Source: Proteus vulgaris
GTDB taxonomy: Bacteria > Pseudomonadota > Gammaproteobacteria > Enterobacterales > Enterobacteriaceae
DNA: 64,000 nucleotides
NCBI RefSeq assembly: GCF_033708015.1
Contig: NZ_CP137920.1
Location: 3,658,001-3,722,000 of the forward strand
Reading direction: 5' to 3'
Numbering within the stretch: the stretch's first letter is position 1; each line of letters starts with the position of its first letter. The notes below the pieces were generated by a model. The model was not told the origin of the DNA and ran no database searches. It saw nothing but the letters and a program-made list of their open reading frames with translations. This document shows positions 1 through 8,774 of the stretch, piece by piece. The translations under genes were made by a program, and so were the position numbers.

Positions 1-1496
1 CTTTCTGCTTTCACATTATCTTCTCGGGTATATCCACCTATTAATAAGCTTCCACCTTCCGAAACACGAGCAACAGTACTAATATTTGTACGATTAATCA
101 CAGGAAGTTTTTCAACACTTTCATCATTCCCATTGTCATCTTTTTTTTCTGCACCATCTTCAAGATTAATGATCATTTCAATATCTTTATTTGAATCACC
201 AATACGAGGTAATACACTGATCATCGTGCCAAATGTTGTTGATTCTAATGAAGCAACTCGTTCACCTTTTATTTGAGTATAAAAAGTTGTATTGTTATCA
301 AAAATAGCAGGGGTATTTTCTTGTGTTAATAACATTGGGCGAGATACCATTTGAGCCTCACCATCTTCACTCAATGCTTTTATTTTACCTAAAAAGTTAA
401 AACCAGAAGCCGCACTTAAACTTGCTGTGTTAAAAAAGAAGCCGCCTTTGCCAGCGCCATAACTAGCTTGCCAATTAACACCTAAGCTATCAGCTTTATT
501 TTTAGAGATATCAATTATCCATAATGATAATTCGACTTGTCTTTTCGGTTTATCTAATTGAGCAATAAGTGAACCGATTAATGCCAACCCCTCTCGACTT
601 GTCTTCACTAAAAGACTGTTTGAACCCGGTAATGGCACTAATTCGACGTTATATTGTCCTATTTTAGTGATAATAGGCGCATTAGTTTCTTCACTATCAT
701 TTATCGCTTCATCGTATTTCTGACTATCATTATTTTCTAGCGTTTGATGAGGATCTTTCACTGGTCTTGTTATTTCTTTAGAGGGCATAAATAGCTGCTG
801 TAAGACAGACGTAATACCCGGTAACACGACTTGTTTATCGCGTAAAGTATAAGTTCTATCTTGTACAAAGGTATTTTTTAATGGAAATATCTGTACAAAT
901 TCATCCCCATAGCGAGAACTCCCCACGGGTACTTGATTATTGGTATTTTCATCAAGTTGCTCTTGTACATCATTATCTAAAAATACAGCTGCGGCTTTAA
1001 CTAATTTAATATAAACAGGAGGGCCAGAAATATAAAAAGTACGTTGATCTCGACCTGCACGTAATGGATAGCGCTGATCATATAATCCTACATCTTGTAA
1101 ATACTCTTTTAGCTCGATTAACCCTATGTTTTTTACCTGAAAGAGTTCCTGTAATATCTCACTGCTCTCATAAATATAGATTGATTTTCCATCATTAAAA
1201 TAGAGCAATGACAACCGTTTCACCATCAATTCAAATGCTTCTTCTGGTGAAGAAATATCAAAATTTCCAGTTATTCTTTCCTTTTTTACAGCATTACTCA
1301 GAATAAAAGGTTTATTTAACTTATCTGATAATACAAGAAAAAATTGTTCTACTCGTGTATCAACAGCAATAAATACATCAGGTTTTTTCACCTGATGTGT
1401 ATAAATAACCTTCCCTTCCGCGGCTTGAATTTGAAAAGAAAAGCTACAACATAGTGCTAGCCCAATAGCACAATAAATTTTATTTTTTATTTTCAT
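1..1496 (-). CDS. invG: T3SS outer-membrane secretin (InvG/SctC), 3' end off the window
   Basis: Reading leftward from the ATG at 1496, the frame stays open for about 498 codons to the window edge. The first 25 residues (MKIKNKIYCAIGLALCCSF...) form a Sec signal peptide. Secretin N-domains follow, then the beta-barrel region with the typical stretches VELSLWIIDISK and a late VARVSEGGSLLIGGYTRED. InvG-type secretins form the outer-membrane ring through which the needle passes. The start lies inside the 3' end of invF (17-bp overlap), so the two are translationally linked as in Salmonella SPI-1 invF-invG. The C-terminus and any pilotin-binding tail are outside the window. The family assignment is firm; the name follows the Inv/Mxi/Spa class of the neighbouring prg/org genes. 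Confidence 0.93.
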   Translation of the reverse strand, partial: MKIKNKIYCAIGLALCCSFSFQIQAAEGKVIYTHQVKKPDVFIAVDTRVEQFFLVLSDKLNKPFILSNAVKKERITGNFDISSPEEAFELMVKRLSLLYFNDGKSIYIYESSEILQELFQVKNIGLIELKEYLQDVGLYDQRYPLRAGRDQRTFYISGPPVYIKLVKAAAVFLDNDVQEQLDENTNNQVPVGSSRYGDEFVQIFPLKNTFVQDRTYTLRDKQVVLPGITSVLQQLFMPSKEITRPVKDPHQTLENNDSQKYDEAINDSEETNAPIITKIGQYNVELVPLPGSNSLLVKTSREGLALIGSLIAQLDKPKRQVELSLWIIDISKNKADSLGVNWQASYGAGKGGFFFNTASLSAASGFNFLGKIKALSEDGEAQMVSRPMLLTQENTPAIFDNNTTFYTQIKGERVASLESTTFGTMISVLPRIGDSNKDIEMIINLEDGAEKKDDNGNDESVEKLPVINRTNISTVARVSEGGSLLIGGYTREDNVKAE

Positions 1497-2178
1497 AAAG
1501 ATGTTGACCAATTCGACGAAATTCTGTTGGTGTAATACCAAATAACGTCTTAATTTCATTAGAAAAATGAGATGCCGAACTAAATCCATTATCAACAGCA
1601 ATTTGTGTTAATGATTCATCAGTTGATAGCGTGGTTAAAATTGAAGATGCGGCACGCCATGAACGTAATTGGCTTTTCCCACAATTACCTAAATAACGCT
1701 TACACAGTCGTCTAAAATGTGTACCTGATACTCCATATCGCTCTCCAATTTGTGCAATATTACTTTTCTTTTCATCTAAATAACTAATGAGATGTAAAAT
1801 AAGCCAATAACTTTCACTATGTCTTATTGTGACAAATAGAGGCTCTAATTGGCTTTCTGGTTTTATTGCTTCATTTATTAATACATATTCTAGCGATTTA
1901 TTAGCATCGTCTATATAAAAAATCTGCTGATTAATATCAAATTCAGATCCTATTGCGGTCATTTTTGAAAAATCACGGGCATAATCAATAAATGCTAATA
2001 ATCTTGCACAAATAAAAAATGATCGTTTTTCTATTTTCCATGATTGATTTTCAGACTGAAAAACAACATTTTCATTTTTTGAATTATAAATAAAAGCCTT
2101 TCCTTTTATAATTTTAGTCGTTTTCTCATCATATATTTTTAATGGAGATTCATTATCAAGAGGAATACAGAAAAACAA
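1480..2178 (-). CDS. invF: AraC-family T3SS activator InvF
   Basis: A 232-residue protein whose C-terminal third is an AraC double helix-turn-helix (SLTQIAVDNGFSSASHFSNE, then GITPTEFRR). The N-terminal part has no sugar-binding cupin, as in InvF/MxiE. It sits directly upstream of the secretin with an overlap, the same order as invF-invG in SPI-1, where InvF with chaperone SicA activates effector genes. The only plausible start is TTG at 2178: the preceding in-frame codon is TAA and the next in-frame ATG is far inside the gene. A GGAAA lies upstream of that TTG. The weak start suggests low expression. Transcription diverges from prgH. Confidence 0.88.
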   Translation of the reverse strand: MFFCIPLDNESPLKIYDEKTTKIIKGKAFIYNSKNENVVFQSENQSWKIEKRSFFICARLLAFIDYARDFSKMTAIGSEFDINQQIFYIDDANKSLEYVLINEAIKPESQLEPLFVTIRHSESYWLILHLISYLDEKKSNIAQIGERYGVSGTHFRRLCKRYLGNCGKSQLRSWRAASSILTTLSTDESLTQIAVDNGFSSASHFSNEIKTLFGITPTEFRRIGQHLYENKK

Positions 2179-2532
2179 TTAATTTCCGAGTAATATATTT
2201 CTATCACCACTTATTTTTATATCATTTATTAACATAGCAAATACTTAACCTTATCCTGTCAATTAATTTTAAAAATTAAAGATAGTAAACTATCAAGCAT
2301 CTTATCTTTATGTTTTTACTTTATATAACACTACAATAATATTACTAATTATTAACTATAAAGATAAATAACAAATTTTTTACGTTTATTATTTAAAAAA
2401 AAAGCTAGTAATGTATCAATACCCACCATCAAATAAAAAACATGTGTTTTTTTTTAAAAGAAATTTAATGATTATTTTACTAAACTATATTTATATTATG
2501 AATTAATAACACTCTATCATTAGGTTAAATCC
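2179..2532. promoter_or_regulatory. Divergent invF / prgH promoter region
   Basis: 354 bp of very AT-rich DNA between two divergent T3SS operons, with runs of A and T typical of H-NS-bound DNA. At 2435-2452 there is an interrupted inverted repeat, arms AAAAAACA and TGTTTTTT around a TG centre, which could be a regulator site. No convincing -35/-10 pair can be fixed by eye. Confidence 0.45.
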
Positions 2533-3609
2533 ATGTTATATTATATTTATATTCTTTCTGGCCCATTAAAAGAAACAATAATTCCTTTACCCCCTAATCA
2601 CTATTCATTTATTTTACAAAGTGACGAAGATCAGGATCGTAAAGAAGAAAATGATAAAGTGGTGCTTTATATTCCTTGTGATAAGGTAGAGTGTAAAAAA
2701 AAGCTCGCTATTATACTTGATGAAAATAATAGTGAAAATAACAAATATATAATTCAGCATAGTTTAATACCCGAGGAAGTTGGTAAAGAATATTCATTAC
2801 CACTGAACACCCCTATTTATTCCAATGATATTCCTATATTTTTAATGAGTGACAATAATGATTTCACTCTTGACTCATCGTATTTTAAGAAAAATAAAAA
2901 GAAAATTTTTACTCGTAAAAAAATATTTATATTATTAATTCTGACAATCCTATTTTCCATCTCATTCATATTCTATATAAATAGAACAATAGAGAAAAAA
3001 AACGTATCAACCCTATCAAAAAGTCAATTTTTTAAAGGTTTTCAAGGAAAAAATGGATATTATTGCACTTTTGATAATTCATATATCACATCAAAAGAAA
3101 AAATCGGTCCAGAAAATAAAATTTTTTATATAGATAAAAGTAAAATAGAAAATTTAGTTATTAAAGGTAGTTACAAAAAAATACATTTAATTTTAAATGA
3201 TAAAACTAAACCTATTGTTAATTTCATTTACCATAATAATAATGAAAAAATAAAAATTATTGATGCCATAAATAGTCATTTCTCGGAAAATTGTTATCCT
3301 ACAATTAAAGAAATATCTATTCCAAATATTATTAATGATATAAATAAATTAGAATTAACAAAAACAATAGGTTATACGGTTGAAGAGAAAAATAATCGTT
3401 TAACTTTTATCTTTAATAATGAACTAAGTGCAAGCAATAAAGAAAAACTTAATACTTATATCAAAAAACAAACGGCTATTTTTGGGAGAAAATTTATCTT
3501 TTACCGTGAAAATATAAGCAATCCAATGTTGAAAAATAAAGCGATTTTACAAGAAGATCGTGGATATATTTTTCTAGATGATCAACATCGCTATTTCCCT
3601 CAAGGCTAA
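2533..3609 (+). CDS. prgH: T3SS inner-membrane ring protein PrgH (SctD)
   Basis: 358 residues: a cytoplasmic N-terminal domain (about 1-128), one transmembrane segment at 131-150 (IFILLILTILFSISFIFYIN) after a Lys/Arg-rich stop, and a periplasmic ring-building C-terminal domain. This is the topology of PrgH/MxiG/SctD, which forms the outer inner-membrane ring with PrgK. Salmonella PrgH is somewhat longer. Assignment rests on topology, size and the syntenic run prgH-I-J-K-orgA-B-C that follows. It is strongly AT-rich. AGG about ten bases before the ATG is a modest ribosome binding site. Confidence 0.85.
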   Translation: MLYYIYILSGPLKETIIPLPPNHYSFILQSDEDQDRKEENDKVVLYIPCDKVECKKKLAIILDENNSENNKYIIQHSLIPEEVGKEYSLPLNTPIYSNDIPIFLMSDNNDFTLDSSYFKKNKKKIFTRKKIFILLILTILFSISFIFYINRTIEKKNVSTLSKSQFFKGFQGKNGYYCTFDNSYITSKEKIGPENKIFYIDKSKIENLVIKGSYKKIHLILNDKTKPIVNFIYHNNNEKIKIIDAINSHFSENCYPTIKEISIPNIINDINKLELTKTIGYTVEEKNNRLTFIFNNELSASNKEKLNTYIKKQTAIFGRKFIFYRENISNPMLKNKAILQEDRGYIFLDDQHRYFPQG

Positions 3610-3657
3610 TAGTGATATAAGCAGTAAATTAGAATTGTAATTAGAGGAAGAATTATT

Positions 3658-3912
3658 ATGCCAGCCTATCCTGTTGCCGATGATGTCAGTACTATTGATA
3701 GATTCAATGACTATTTTCAAGAACCTGTAAAAAAACAAAGTGAAACATTAAAAATTGCATTAGATGCATTAAAAGCAGATACATCAAATGCCGCAGCATT
3801 AGCGGATTATCAAGCGAAACTCGCTGAATATAATATTACGCGTAATGCACAATCAACATCGATTAAAGTAGTGAAAGACTTAGCAATGAGTATTATCGGG
3901 AATATGCGTTGA
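3658..3912 (+). CDS. prgI: T3SS needle protein PrgI (SctF)
   Basis: 84 residues, the standard size of a needle subunit. Two helices are predicted around a turn (ALKADTSNAAALADYQAKLAEYN), and the C-terminus (STSIKVVKDLAMSIIGNMR) matches the PrgI/MxiH pattern needed for polymerisation. Monomers stack helically into the hollow extracellular needle. A strong AGAGGAAG lies before the ATG. It is second in the prgH-orgC operon, 48 bp after prgH. Confidence 0.92.
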   Translation: MPAYPVADDVSTIDRFNDYFQEPVKKQSETLKIALDALKADTSNAAALADYQAKLAEYNITRNAQSTSIKVVKDLAMSIIGNMR

Positions 3913-3935
3913 TTTTTATTTAATGGAGATGATAT

Positions 3936-4220
3936 ATGTCTATTACCCCTGTTATTCCTGTGCATTTATCAACACAATCAAACGCTAATAGTGATAGTGA
4001 TGATAATTTATCTTCAATAATGATTAATACGGTGACAAGTGGTTTTCAGTATGAAAAACAGATCCAAAAAAAGCTAGCGACATTAAATAAATTAAGTGAT
4101 GTTCAAAGTTATACCGAGTTACAAACCACACTAAATGATTATACAATTACAATGAATCTAGCAAGTACTTTAGCCAGAAAATCATTGAATATTGTTGAAA
4201 CATTACTCAAGGCTCAATAG
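3936..4220 (+). CDS. prgJ: T3SS inner-rod protein PrgJ (SctI)
   Basis: 94 residues. The C-terminal half (LNDYTITMNLASTLARKSLNIVETLLKAQ) resembles PrgJ/MxiI, and the Ser/Asn-rich N-terminus fits an early secretion substrate. It would form the inner rod or adaptor that anchors the needle in the export apparatus and takes part in substrate switching. It lies between the needle gene and the ring lipoprotein gene, 23 bp after prgI and 2 bp before prgK, preceded by a GGAGATG site. Confidence 0.87.
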   Translation: MSITPVIPVHLSTQSNANSDSDDNLSSIMINTVTSGFQYEKQIQKKLATLNKLSDVQSYTELQTTLNDYTITMNLASTLARKSLNIVETLLKAQ

Positions 4221-4222
4221 TA

Positions 4223-4984
4223 ATGAAAATACGATATTTGTTATTGGCATTATTATGTTGTCTATTTCCACTATTAAGTGGCTGTAAAGATCAATCGCTA
4301 CTCACTAATTTGGATCAAAGACAGGCAACAGAAATTCAAGCTGTTTTACAAAAGCACCAAATAACGAGTACTCGTAAAGCACTAGGAAAAGGGTTATTTG
4401 ATATTTCTGTTAAAAAAGAAGATATGGGTATTGCCATTCAAATTTTAGAGGAATATCAATTACCCACATTATCTCGAATTGAAGTGACTCAGCTATTTCC
4501 ATCAGATGCATTGGTATCATCGCCTCAAGCCGAAAAAGCACGTTTAATTTCTGCTATTGAGCAACGATTAGAGCAATCATTACTCACTATTGACCATATT
4601 ATTGATGCTAGAGTTCATGTCAGCTATCCCATTTCTCCTATTGAACGAATTATTCCGGCACCTCATGCTTCAGCATTGGTTTTTTATGAAGAGGGGATGA
4701 TTGATAATGAGCAATTAAGTGATGATGTTCGTGCTTTTATTCATAATGCCTTTAACGATATGGATGAGGATAATATTACCGTTTTGTTATACCCACGAAA
4801 TATCAATAAATTCAATATGATAAATAATCAACTTTATCAAAATAGCTCTGATTCATTTTTCAGCTCTTGGTTATTTTTAGGTTTATTATTAATGGTTATC
4901 ACCTCTATCATTACGGTGTCATTAATAATATTCCGACGTAAAAAAATACAGAAGGAAGAAAATGATGACAAATCTAACTTCTGA
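4223..4984 (+). CDS. prgK: T3SS ring lipoprotein PrgK (SctJ)
   Basis: 253 residues. A lipoprotein signal ends in LLSGC, with the lipidated Cys at residue 21. The YscJ/FliF ring-building domain follows (LDQRQATEIQAVLQKHQI, VHVSYP, ALVFYEEG). A C-terminal transmembrane segment near 213-236 is followed by a basic tail. PrgK forms the inner ring of the basal body with PrgH, anchored by lipid and helix. Its last 23 bp overlap orgA, so translation is coupled. The lipobox and family core make this assignment secure. Confidence 0.95.
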   Translation: MKIRYLLLALLCCLFPLLSGCKDQSLLTNLDQRQATEIQAVLQKHQITSTRKALGKGLFDISVKKEDMGIAIQILEEYQLPTLSRIEVTQLFPSDALVSSPQAEKARLISAIEQRLEQSLLTIDHIIDARVHVSYPISPIERIIPAPHASALVFYEEGMIDNEQLSDDVRAFIHNAFNDMDEDNITVLLYPRNINKFNMINNQLYQNSSDSFFSSWLFLGLLLMVITSIITVSLIIFRRKKIQKEENDDKSNF

Positions 4985-5528
4985 TCAATTCGACATGATA
5001 TCCAGTGTAATGTATGAGCCACTTAGCTATCTTCATGCAGATTACAAGGTATTGGCATCAAATAAAGAAGATATAATCTGGCAGAAATTAACTAATCGCC
5101 AATTAATTCAGCAATACCAACTTATTAATCAACTAGATTGTGACATCGATATTATTGTAGAGAAAATTTTTACTTATTGGACTTTACTTCCACGTTGTGC
5201 TCTTTTTTTAGGCTATTTGTACTCTAGAGAAACGCTTTTATTATCTGGTAATTACTATCAATTAGAACCACAATTAAAAGGGTTTTTATCTCTTTATCCT
5301 GTGTTAAATATAGATAAAAAGATAACGACTTCACTGGAAAATATCGCCCCAATAAATATTGGCTATCAATTATTGTTTGATTTTATTAGTTCAATTTCGA
5401 TGGCGCTTGCTCAGCGCTTTACATTACTTTTTGCACCACAATCTTCATCGATAGAACTCCCTCAATCACTTTTTTTATCTCGTTCACTCTTTATTTTGGT
5501 ACTAGATTATGCTGCGCTCTCTGTCTAA
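4962..5528 (+). CDS. orgA: T3SS sorting-platform protein OrgA (SctK)
   Basis: 188 residues, no signal peptide or membrane segment, in the position of orgA directly after prgK. The Leu-rich sequence fits the poorly conserved OrgA/MxiK/SctK family, which links the PrgH ring to the cytoplasmic pods of SpaO and OrgB. The ATG at 4962 follows AGAAGGAAG inside the end of prgK. The gene overlaps orgB by 20 bp. The assignment is mostly by gene order and size. Confidence 0.78.
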   Translation: MMTNLTSDQFDMISSVMYEPLSYLHADYKVLASNKEDIIWQKLTNRQLIQQYQLINQLDCDIDIIVEKIFTYWTLLPRCALFLGYLYSRETLLLSGNYYQLEPQLKGFLSLYPVLNIDKKITTSLENIAPINIGYQLLFDFISSISMALAQRFTLLFAPQSSSIELPQSLFLSRSLFILVLDYAALSV

Positions 5529-6207
5529 AGATCTTTTAACATACACTTGTGAAGGGATATTAATACGTGCGCGCTATGTTCGGCAGCTCGATAATATTTA
5601 TAAAACAGAATTAGCCTCTAAGCATGCAGCAAAGAAAATGATTCAAGATTTTAATCATAAACTGGATAAGCATAATAAAGAGATCTCAAATCAAGCTTAT
5701 AGTAAAGGGTTGCAGGTATTATTAGGAGATATATTAAATTTTGCCATTCAATATCAAGAGAAACTGGCACATTATGAGTTTCAGCAAAGAGAGCAATTAA
5801 CAACAACTATTGCGCAATTTTTTAATTCACCTGAGATCCAAACTGAAATTATACACCGTTTAATTTCAGCAATACCTTCAGAAAAAAAAATTACGCTCAA
5901 TATTCCAACAACATTACGCCATTATCTTGAGAATAAACTCAATAATCTTAATATCGAATTAATCTCTCATGAGCATAAAACGATTGCTATTCATGCTGAT
6001 GATCAAATTACTTTTTTTGAGCCTTCTCTATTAATTGATGATCTTAAGGCACAATTCCATCGTCCCTATACCGAATCTTACCAACCTGTTTTTACTCAAA
6101 ACATTAAAGACATTTTACTGAAATATATTAATACATTCGATGTATTCGATAATACTCCTCCTCAACGTAACACCACTAGTGAGAATAATAATGATGATGA
6201 AGATTAA
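5509..6207 (+). CDS. orgB: T3SS ATPase stator OrgB (SctL)
   Basis: 232 residues. The N-terminal half is charged and helical (KHAAKKMIQDFNHKLDKHNKE), expected for the coiled stalk of the SctL/FliH family. The C-terminal part binds and regulates the export ATPase in known members. The tail is acidic (ENNNDDED). OrgB connects the ATPase InvC to the sorting platform. It starts within the end of orgA and ends within the start of orgC, so the three are translationally coupled. Confidence 0.78.
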   Translation: MLRSLSKDLLTYTCEGILIRARYVRQLDNIYKTELASKHAAKKMIQDFNHKLDKHNKEISNQAYSKGLQVLLGDILNFAIQYQEKLAHYEFQQREQLTTTIAQFFNSPEIQTEIIHRLISAIPSEKKITLNIPTTLRHYLENKLNNLNIELISHEHKTIAIHADDQITFFEPSLLIDDLKAQFHRPYTESYQPVFTQNIKDILLKYINTFDVFDNTPPQRNTTSENNNDDED

Positions 6208-6628
6208 TACGTTAGAATCACAAGTGTTATATGGCTCACAACCCTCTTTATCTACACCTGAACCGATCGACAATAAAAAACCAGATCCTTTAATGGCTAC
6301 ATTGAATTCTTCTTTTTATCAATCTTTAAAAGGATCCAGCATCAATAGTGTCAAAGATGTATTGACGTTATTGAACAAATTTGATGTCAAAAATGAAAAC
6401 AACCAAACCTTAAAAGAAAAACGCCAAGTTGCACTATTAATCTATGCACGCCAAGCGAGTGAATTAGAAAATAGCGATAATAAAGATATTATTAATCAGG
6501 CGTTAATTTCTCTTCTTTCTTATCAAGGTTTTTATCATCAATTTACTCTCGATTTATTAGGTATGGACGATAACCAAGAAGACTACGAGGGATTTTTTAA
6601 ACCTGATAGTACTTCGCTTTCATTTTAA
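6191..6628 (+). CDS. orgC: T3SS protein OrgC
   Basis: About 145 residues, starting at one of three consecutive ATG codons (6191, 6194, 6197) in the 3' end of orgB; a longer reading from 6140 lacks a ribosome binding site. It occupies the orgC position at the operon end. In Salmonella, OrgC is secreted early and promotes needle assembly. No signal peptide or membrane segment is visible and sequence similarity is weak, so the name rests on synteny. It converges on soxR with only 6 bp between stop codons, so the T3SS island ends abruptly here. Confidence 0.65.
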   Translation: MMMKINTLESQVLYGSQPSLSTPEPIDNKKPDPLMATLNSSFYQSLKGSSINSVKDVLTLLNKFDVKNENNQTLKEKRQVALLIYARQASELENSDNKDIINQALISLLSYQGFYHQFTLDLLGMDDNQEDYEGFFKPDSTSLSF

Positions 6629-6634
6629 GGTTAA

Positions 6635-7084
6635 TTATAGGATCTGAGCGCCCACACCTTTCTCACCTAAAATATCATCCGGATTACGTAATGGACAATC
6701 ACTTAACGATAAGCAACCACAACCAATACAGTGGTCAAGGCCGTTACGTAGTCGTTTAAGACGACGAATTCTTTCATCTAACCGCACTTTCCAATCCGTT
6801 GATATTTCGTGCCATTGTTCTGCGGTTAATTTACTATTTGGTGGATATTTTCCGAGTATTTCCTGAATTTCTTTTAACGGAATACCTGTACTTTGCGCCG
6901 CTTTTATAATTGCCACATAACGTAATACAACTGGAGGGTAACGGCGCTGATTACCTGCACTTCGATAGCTTTCTATCAATCCTTTTTCTTCATAAAAATG
7001 CAATGTTGATATCGCAACACCACTTCGTTTTGCTACCTCACCGACGGTGAGTGCTCTATTAAAATCTATTTTTTCTTTTTTCAT
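6635..7084 (-). CDS. soxR: Redox-sensing MerR-family activator SoxR
   Basis: 149 residues. An N-terminal MerR winged helix (LTVGEVAKRSGVAISTLHFYE) and a dimerisation helix precede the [2Fe-2S] motif CIGCGCLSLSDC, with cysteines at 119, 122, 124 and 130, the same positions as in E. coli SoxR. Oxidation of the cluster by redox-cycling compounds converts DNA-bound SoxR into an activator. Its neighbour is not soxS but a divergent DoxX-RND operon, and the sox box lies in the intergenic region. It therefore probably controls the pump directly, as in pseudomonads, and its own transcription. Confidence 0.97.
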   Translation of the reverse strand: MKKEKIDFNRALTVGEVAKRSGVAISTLHFYEEKGLIESYRSAGNQRRYPPVVLRYVAIIKAAQSTGIPLKEIQEILGKYPPNSKLTAEQWHEISTDWKVRLDERIRRLKRLRNGLDHCIGCGCLSLSDCPLRNPDDILGEKGVGAQIL

Positions 7085-7093
7085 TTTTGCCTC

Positions 7094-7124
7094 TTGACCT
7101 CAACTTAACTTGAGGTTTTATAGT
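7094..7124 (+). promoter_or_regulatory. SoxR-controlled promoter with sox box
   Basis: The 18-bp element CCTCAACTTAACTTGAGG at 7098-7115 is a near-perfect dyad, one base from the well-known E. coli soxS box. It lies between TTGACC (-35, 7094-7099) and TATAGT (-10, 7119-7124), a 19-bp spacer. Such an overlong spacer is the hallmark of MerR-family promoters, which need activator-induced DNA distortion. It points rightward into the DoxX-RND operon. Confidence 0.93.
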
Positions 7125-7188
7125 CTTGCCACAATGCAAAGTCAAGTCAGCAAATTGCCTGATTTTTAAGTTTATCGAGGACAGATAC

Positions 7189-7611
7189 ATGCCTAACGCA
7201 ATTGCACGTATTCTTGAAAGCCAAGCATTATGGATTATCGCAAGAGTGCTAATTCTATTGTTATTTCTATCGTCTGGGTTTGCCAAGATATTTGATTATG
7301 AAAATAGTTTGGCAGAGATGCGTGCAGCAGGGTTAACCCCTGATTGGTTTTTTAATATTGCCAGCGCGATCGTTTTACTTTGTGGTTCGCTTTTAGTGCT
7401 TTTTGATCGCTATCTATGGTTAGGTGCTGGCGCATTAGCCACTTTCTTATTTTTAACCATTGTGATTGTACATACGTTTTGGAATATGACGGGAGATAAG
7501 GCGATGCTGTCCATGTATTTTGCTATAGAGCATACCTCTGTGATTGGGGGACTTGTGACAACGGCAATGGCTAGTCATTTCAGAGCGTTATGGAAAAAAA
7601 CTAACGCATAA
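7189..7611 (+). CDS. DoxX-family membrane protein (MexG-like)
   Basis: 140 residues with four predicted transmembrane helices (WIIARVLILLLFLSSGFAKIF; FFNIASAIVLLCGSLLVLF; WLGAGALATFLFLTIVIV; and a C-terminal one). The start chosen is the ATG at 7189 after CGAGGA. An upstream in-frame start would run through the sox-box promoter. DoxX proteins are small inner-membrane proteins. MexG of Pseudomonas, also DoxX-type, is the first gene of the SoxR-controlled mexGHI-opmD operon and binds phenazine. The same order DoxX-adaptor-pump under a sox box suggests a similar role with redox-active compounds here. Confidence 0.85.
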   Translation: MPNAIARILESQALWIIARVLILLLFLSSGFAKIFDYENSLAEMRAAGLTPDWFFNIASAIVLLCGSLLVLFDRYLWLGAGALATFLFLTIVIVHTFWNMTGDKAMLSMYFAIEHTSVIGGLVTTAMASHFRALWKKTNA

Positions 7612-7655
7612 AATAATAAGAAATATAAAACCTTCATTATGGGATCAACAATAAT

Positions 7656-8762
7656 ATGAATAAAAAACTTACTCTTACTGTATGTGCCTCACTCTTTTTA
7701 CTCAGTGCAGGTGCGGCGGTTTATGCAACAACATCCTCTGATGAAGATGCATCACAACAATTTGCTTATCCTCCCACTAAAGTGGCGTTAGCAACCGTAC
7801 AATCATCAAAATTACCAAACAATATGCAAGGAGTGGGTGAATTAGAAGCCGCACGCCAAATTTATTTAGCTGCTGAAACCCATGGTCGAATTGCTGTCAT
7901 TAATTTTGAGTCAGGACAAACGGTTAAAGCAGGTCAAGTTTTAGCTAAATTAAATGATGAACCTGAACAAGCCGAATTACTACGTTTACAAGCACAATTA
8001 ACTAACGCAGAAAAACTCTATTCTCGAACAAGGCAACTTTATAGTAAAAATATGGTGGCAACCGCGCAATTAGATAGCACGTTATCTGAACGAGATATGA
8101 TTGTCGCCTCCATTCGTGAAGTGAAAGCGCGAATTGCACAAAAAGCAATTAAAGCGCCCTTTGACGGTATCGTTGGGATAAAACTTGTTCATGAAGGCCA
8201 ATATTTAAATGCGGGTGAACGTGTCGCTTCCCTTGTCGATGCAAGCCATTTAAAACTCAATTTTTCACTTGATGAGCAAGCTGCACCAAAAATTTCAACC
8301 AAACAGCCCATCAGTATCGAAGTCGATGCTTACCCTGATATTGTTTTTACGGGTTCAGTAAATGCGATTGATCCTCTTATTGGCTCATCACGTACTGTGC
8401 AAGTACAAGCAGTTTTACCGAATACCGATAATAAATTAAAAGCGGGCATGTTTGCTCGTGTTCAAGTTATTTCTCCTGATAGTCCGATGGTATTAACCGT
8501 ACCAGAAACAGCAGTCACTTATACTGCCTATGGAGATACCGTGTTTGTAGCGCAATCTGACAATCAAAAAAACCTTATCGCTAAGCGTGTCTCTGTGAAA
8601 GTTGGATTGCGCTACAACGGCATGATTGAGATCAAAGAGGGGCTTGCCCTCGGTGAGCAAGTTGTCTCATCGGGCCAAATTAAATTAAGTGATGGCATCT
8701 CAATTGAACCCATTGAGCAAGATACATTAGCGTTGGCTCAATCAGCGACAACAAAACCATAA
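7656..8762 (+). CDS. RND efflux periplasmic adaptor (MexH-like)
   Basis: 368 residues. An N-terminal signal or anchor segment (KLTLTVCASLFLLSAGAAVYA) precedes the two halves of the lipoyl/barrel-sandwich domain (RIAVINFESGQTVKAGQVLAKLND and KAPFDGIVGIKLVHEGQYLNAGE) on either side of a helical hairpin. Beta-barrel and membrane-proximal domains follow. It links the inner-membrane pump to an outer-membrane channel. It is 12 bp upstream of the pump gene and 44 bp after the DoxX gene. No outer-membrane factor gene follows, so a TolC-like protein from elsewhere is probably used. Confidence 0.94.
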   Translation: MNKKLTLTVCASLFLLSAGAAVYATTSSDEDASQQFAYPPTKVALATVQSSKLPNNMQGVGELEAARQIYLAAETHGRIAVINFESGQTVKAGQVLAKLNDEPEQAELLRLQAQLTNAEKLYSRTRQLYSKNMVATAQLDSTLSERDMIVASIREVKARIAQKAIKAPFDGIVGIKLVHEGQYLNAGERVASLVDASHLKLNFSLDEQAAPKISTKQPISIEVDAYPDIVFTGSVNAIDPLIGSSRTVQVQAVLPNTDNKLKAGMFARVQVISPDSPMVLTVPETAVTYTAYGDTVFVAQSDNQKNLIAKRVSVKVGLRYNGMIEIKEGLALGEQVVSSGQIKLSDGISIEPIEQDTLALAQSATTKP

Positions 8763-8774
8763 CGGGAGCTAATC

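Noticed and set aside
4837..5022. Leftward 61-codon frame over prgK/orgA
   Set aside because: It is a shadow of real overlapping T3SS genes.
7126..7188. Longer start for the DoxX gene
   Set aside because: It would translate through the -10 region and transcript start of the sox-box promoter; the ATG at 7189 has a good ribosome site.
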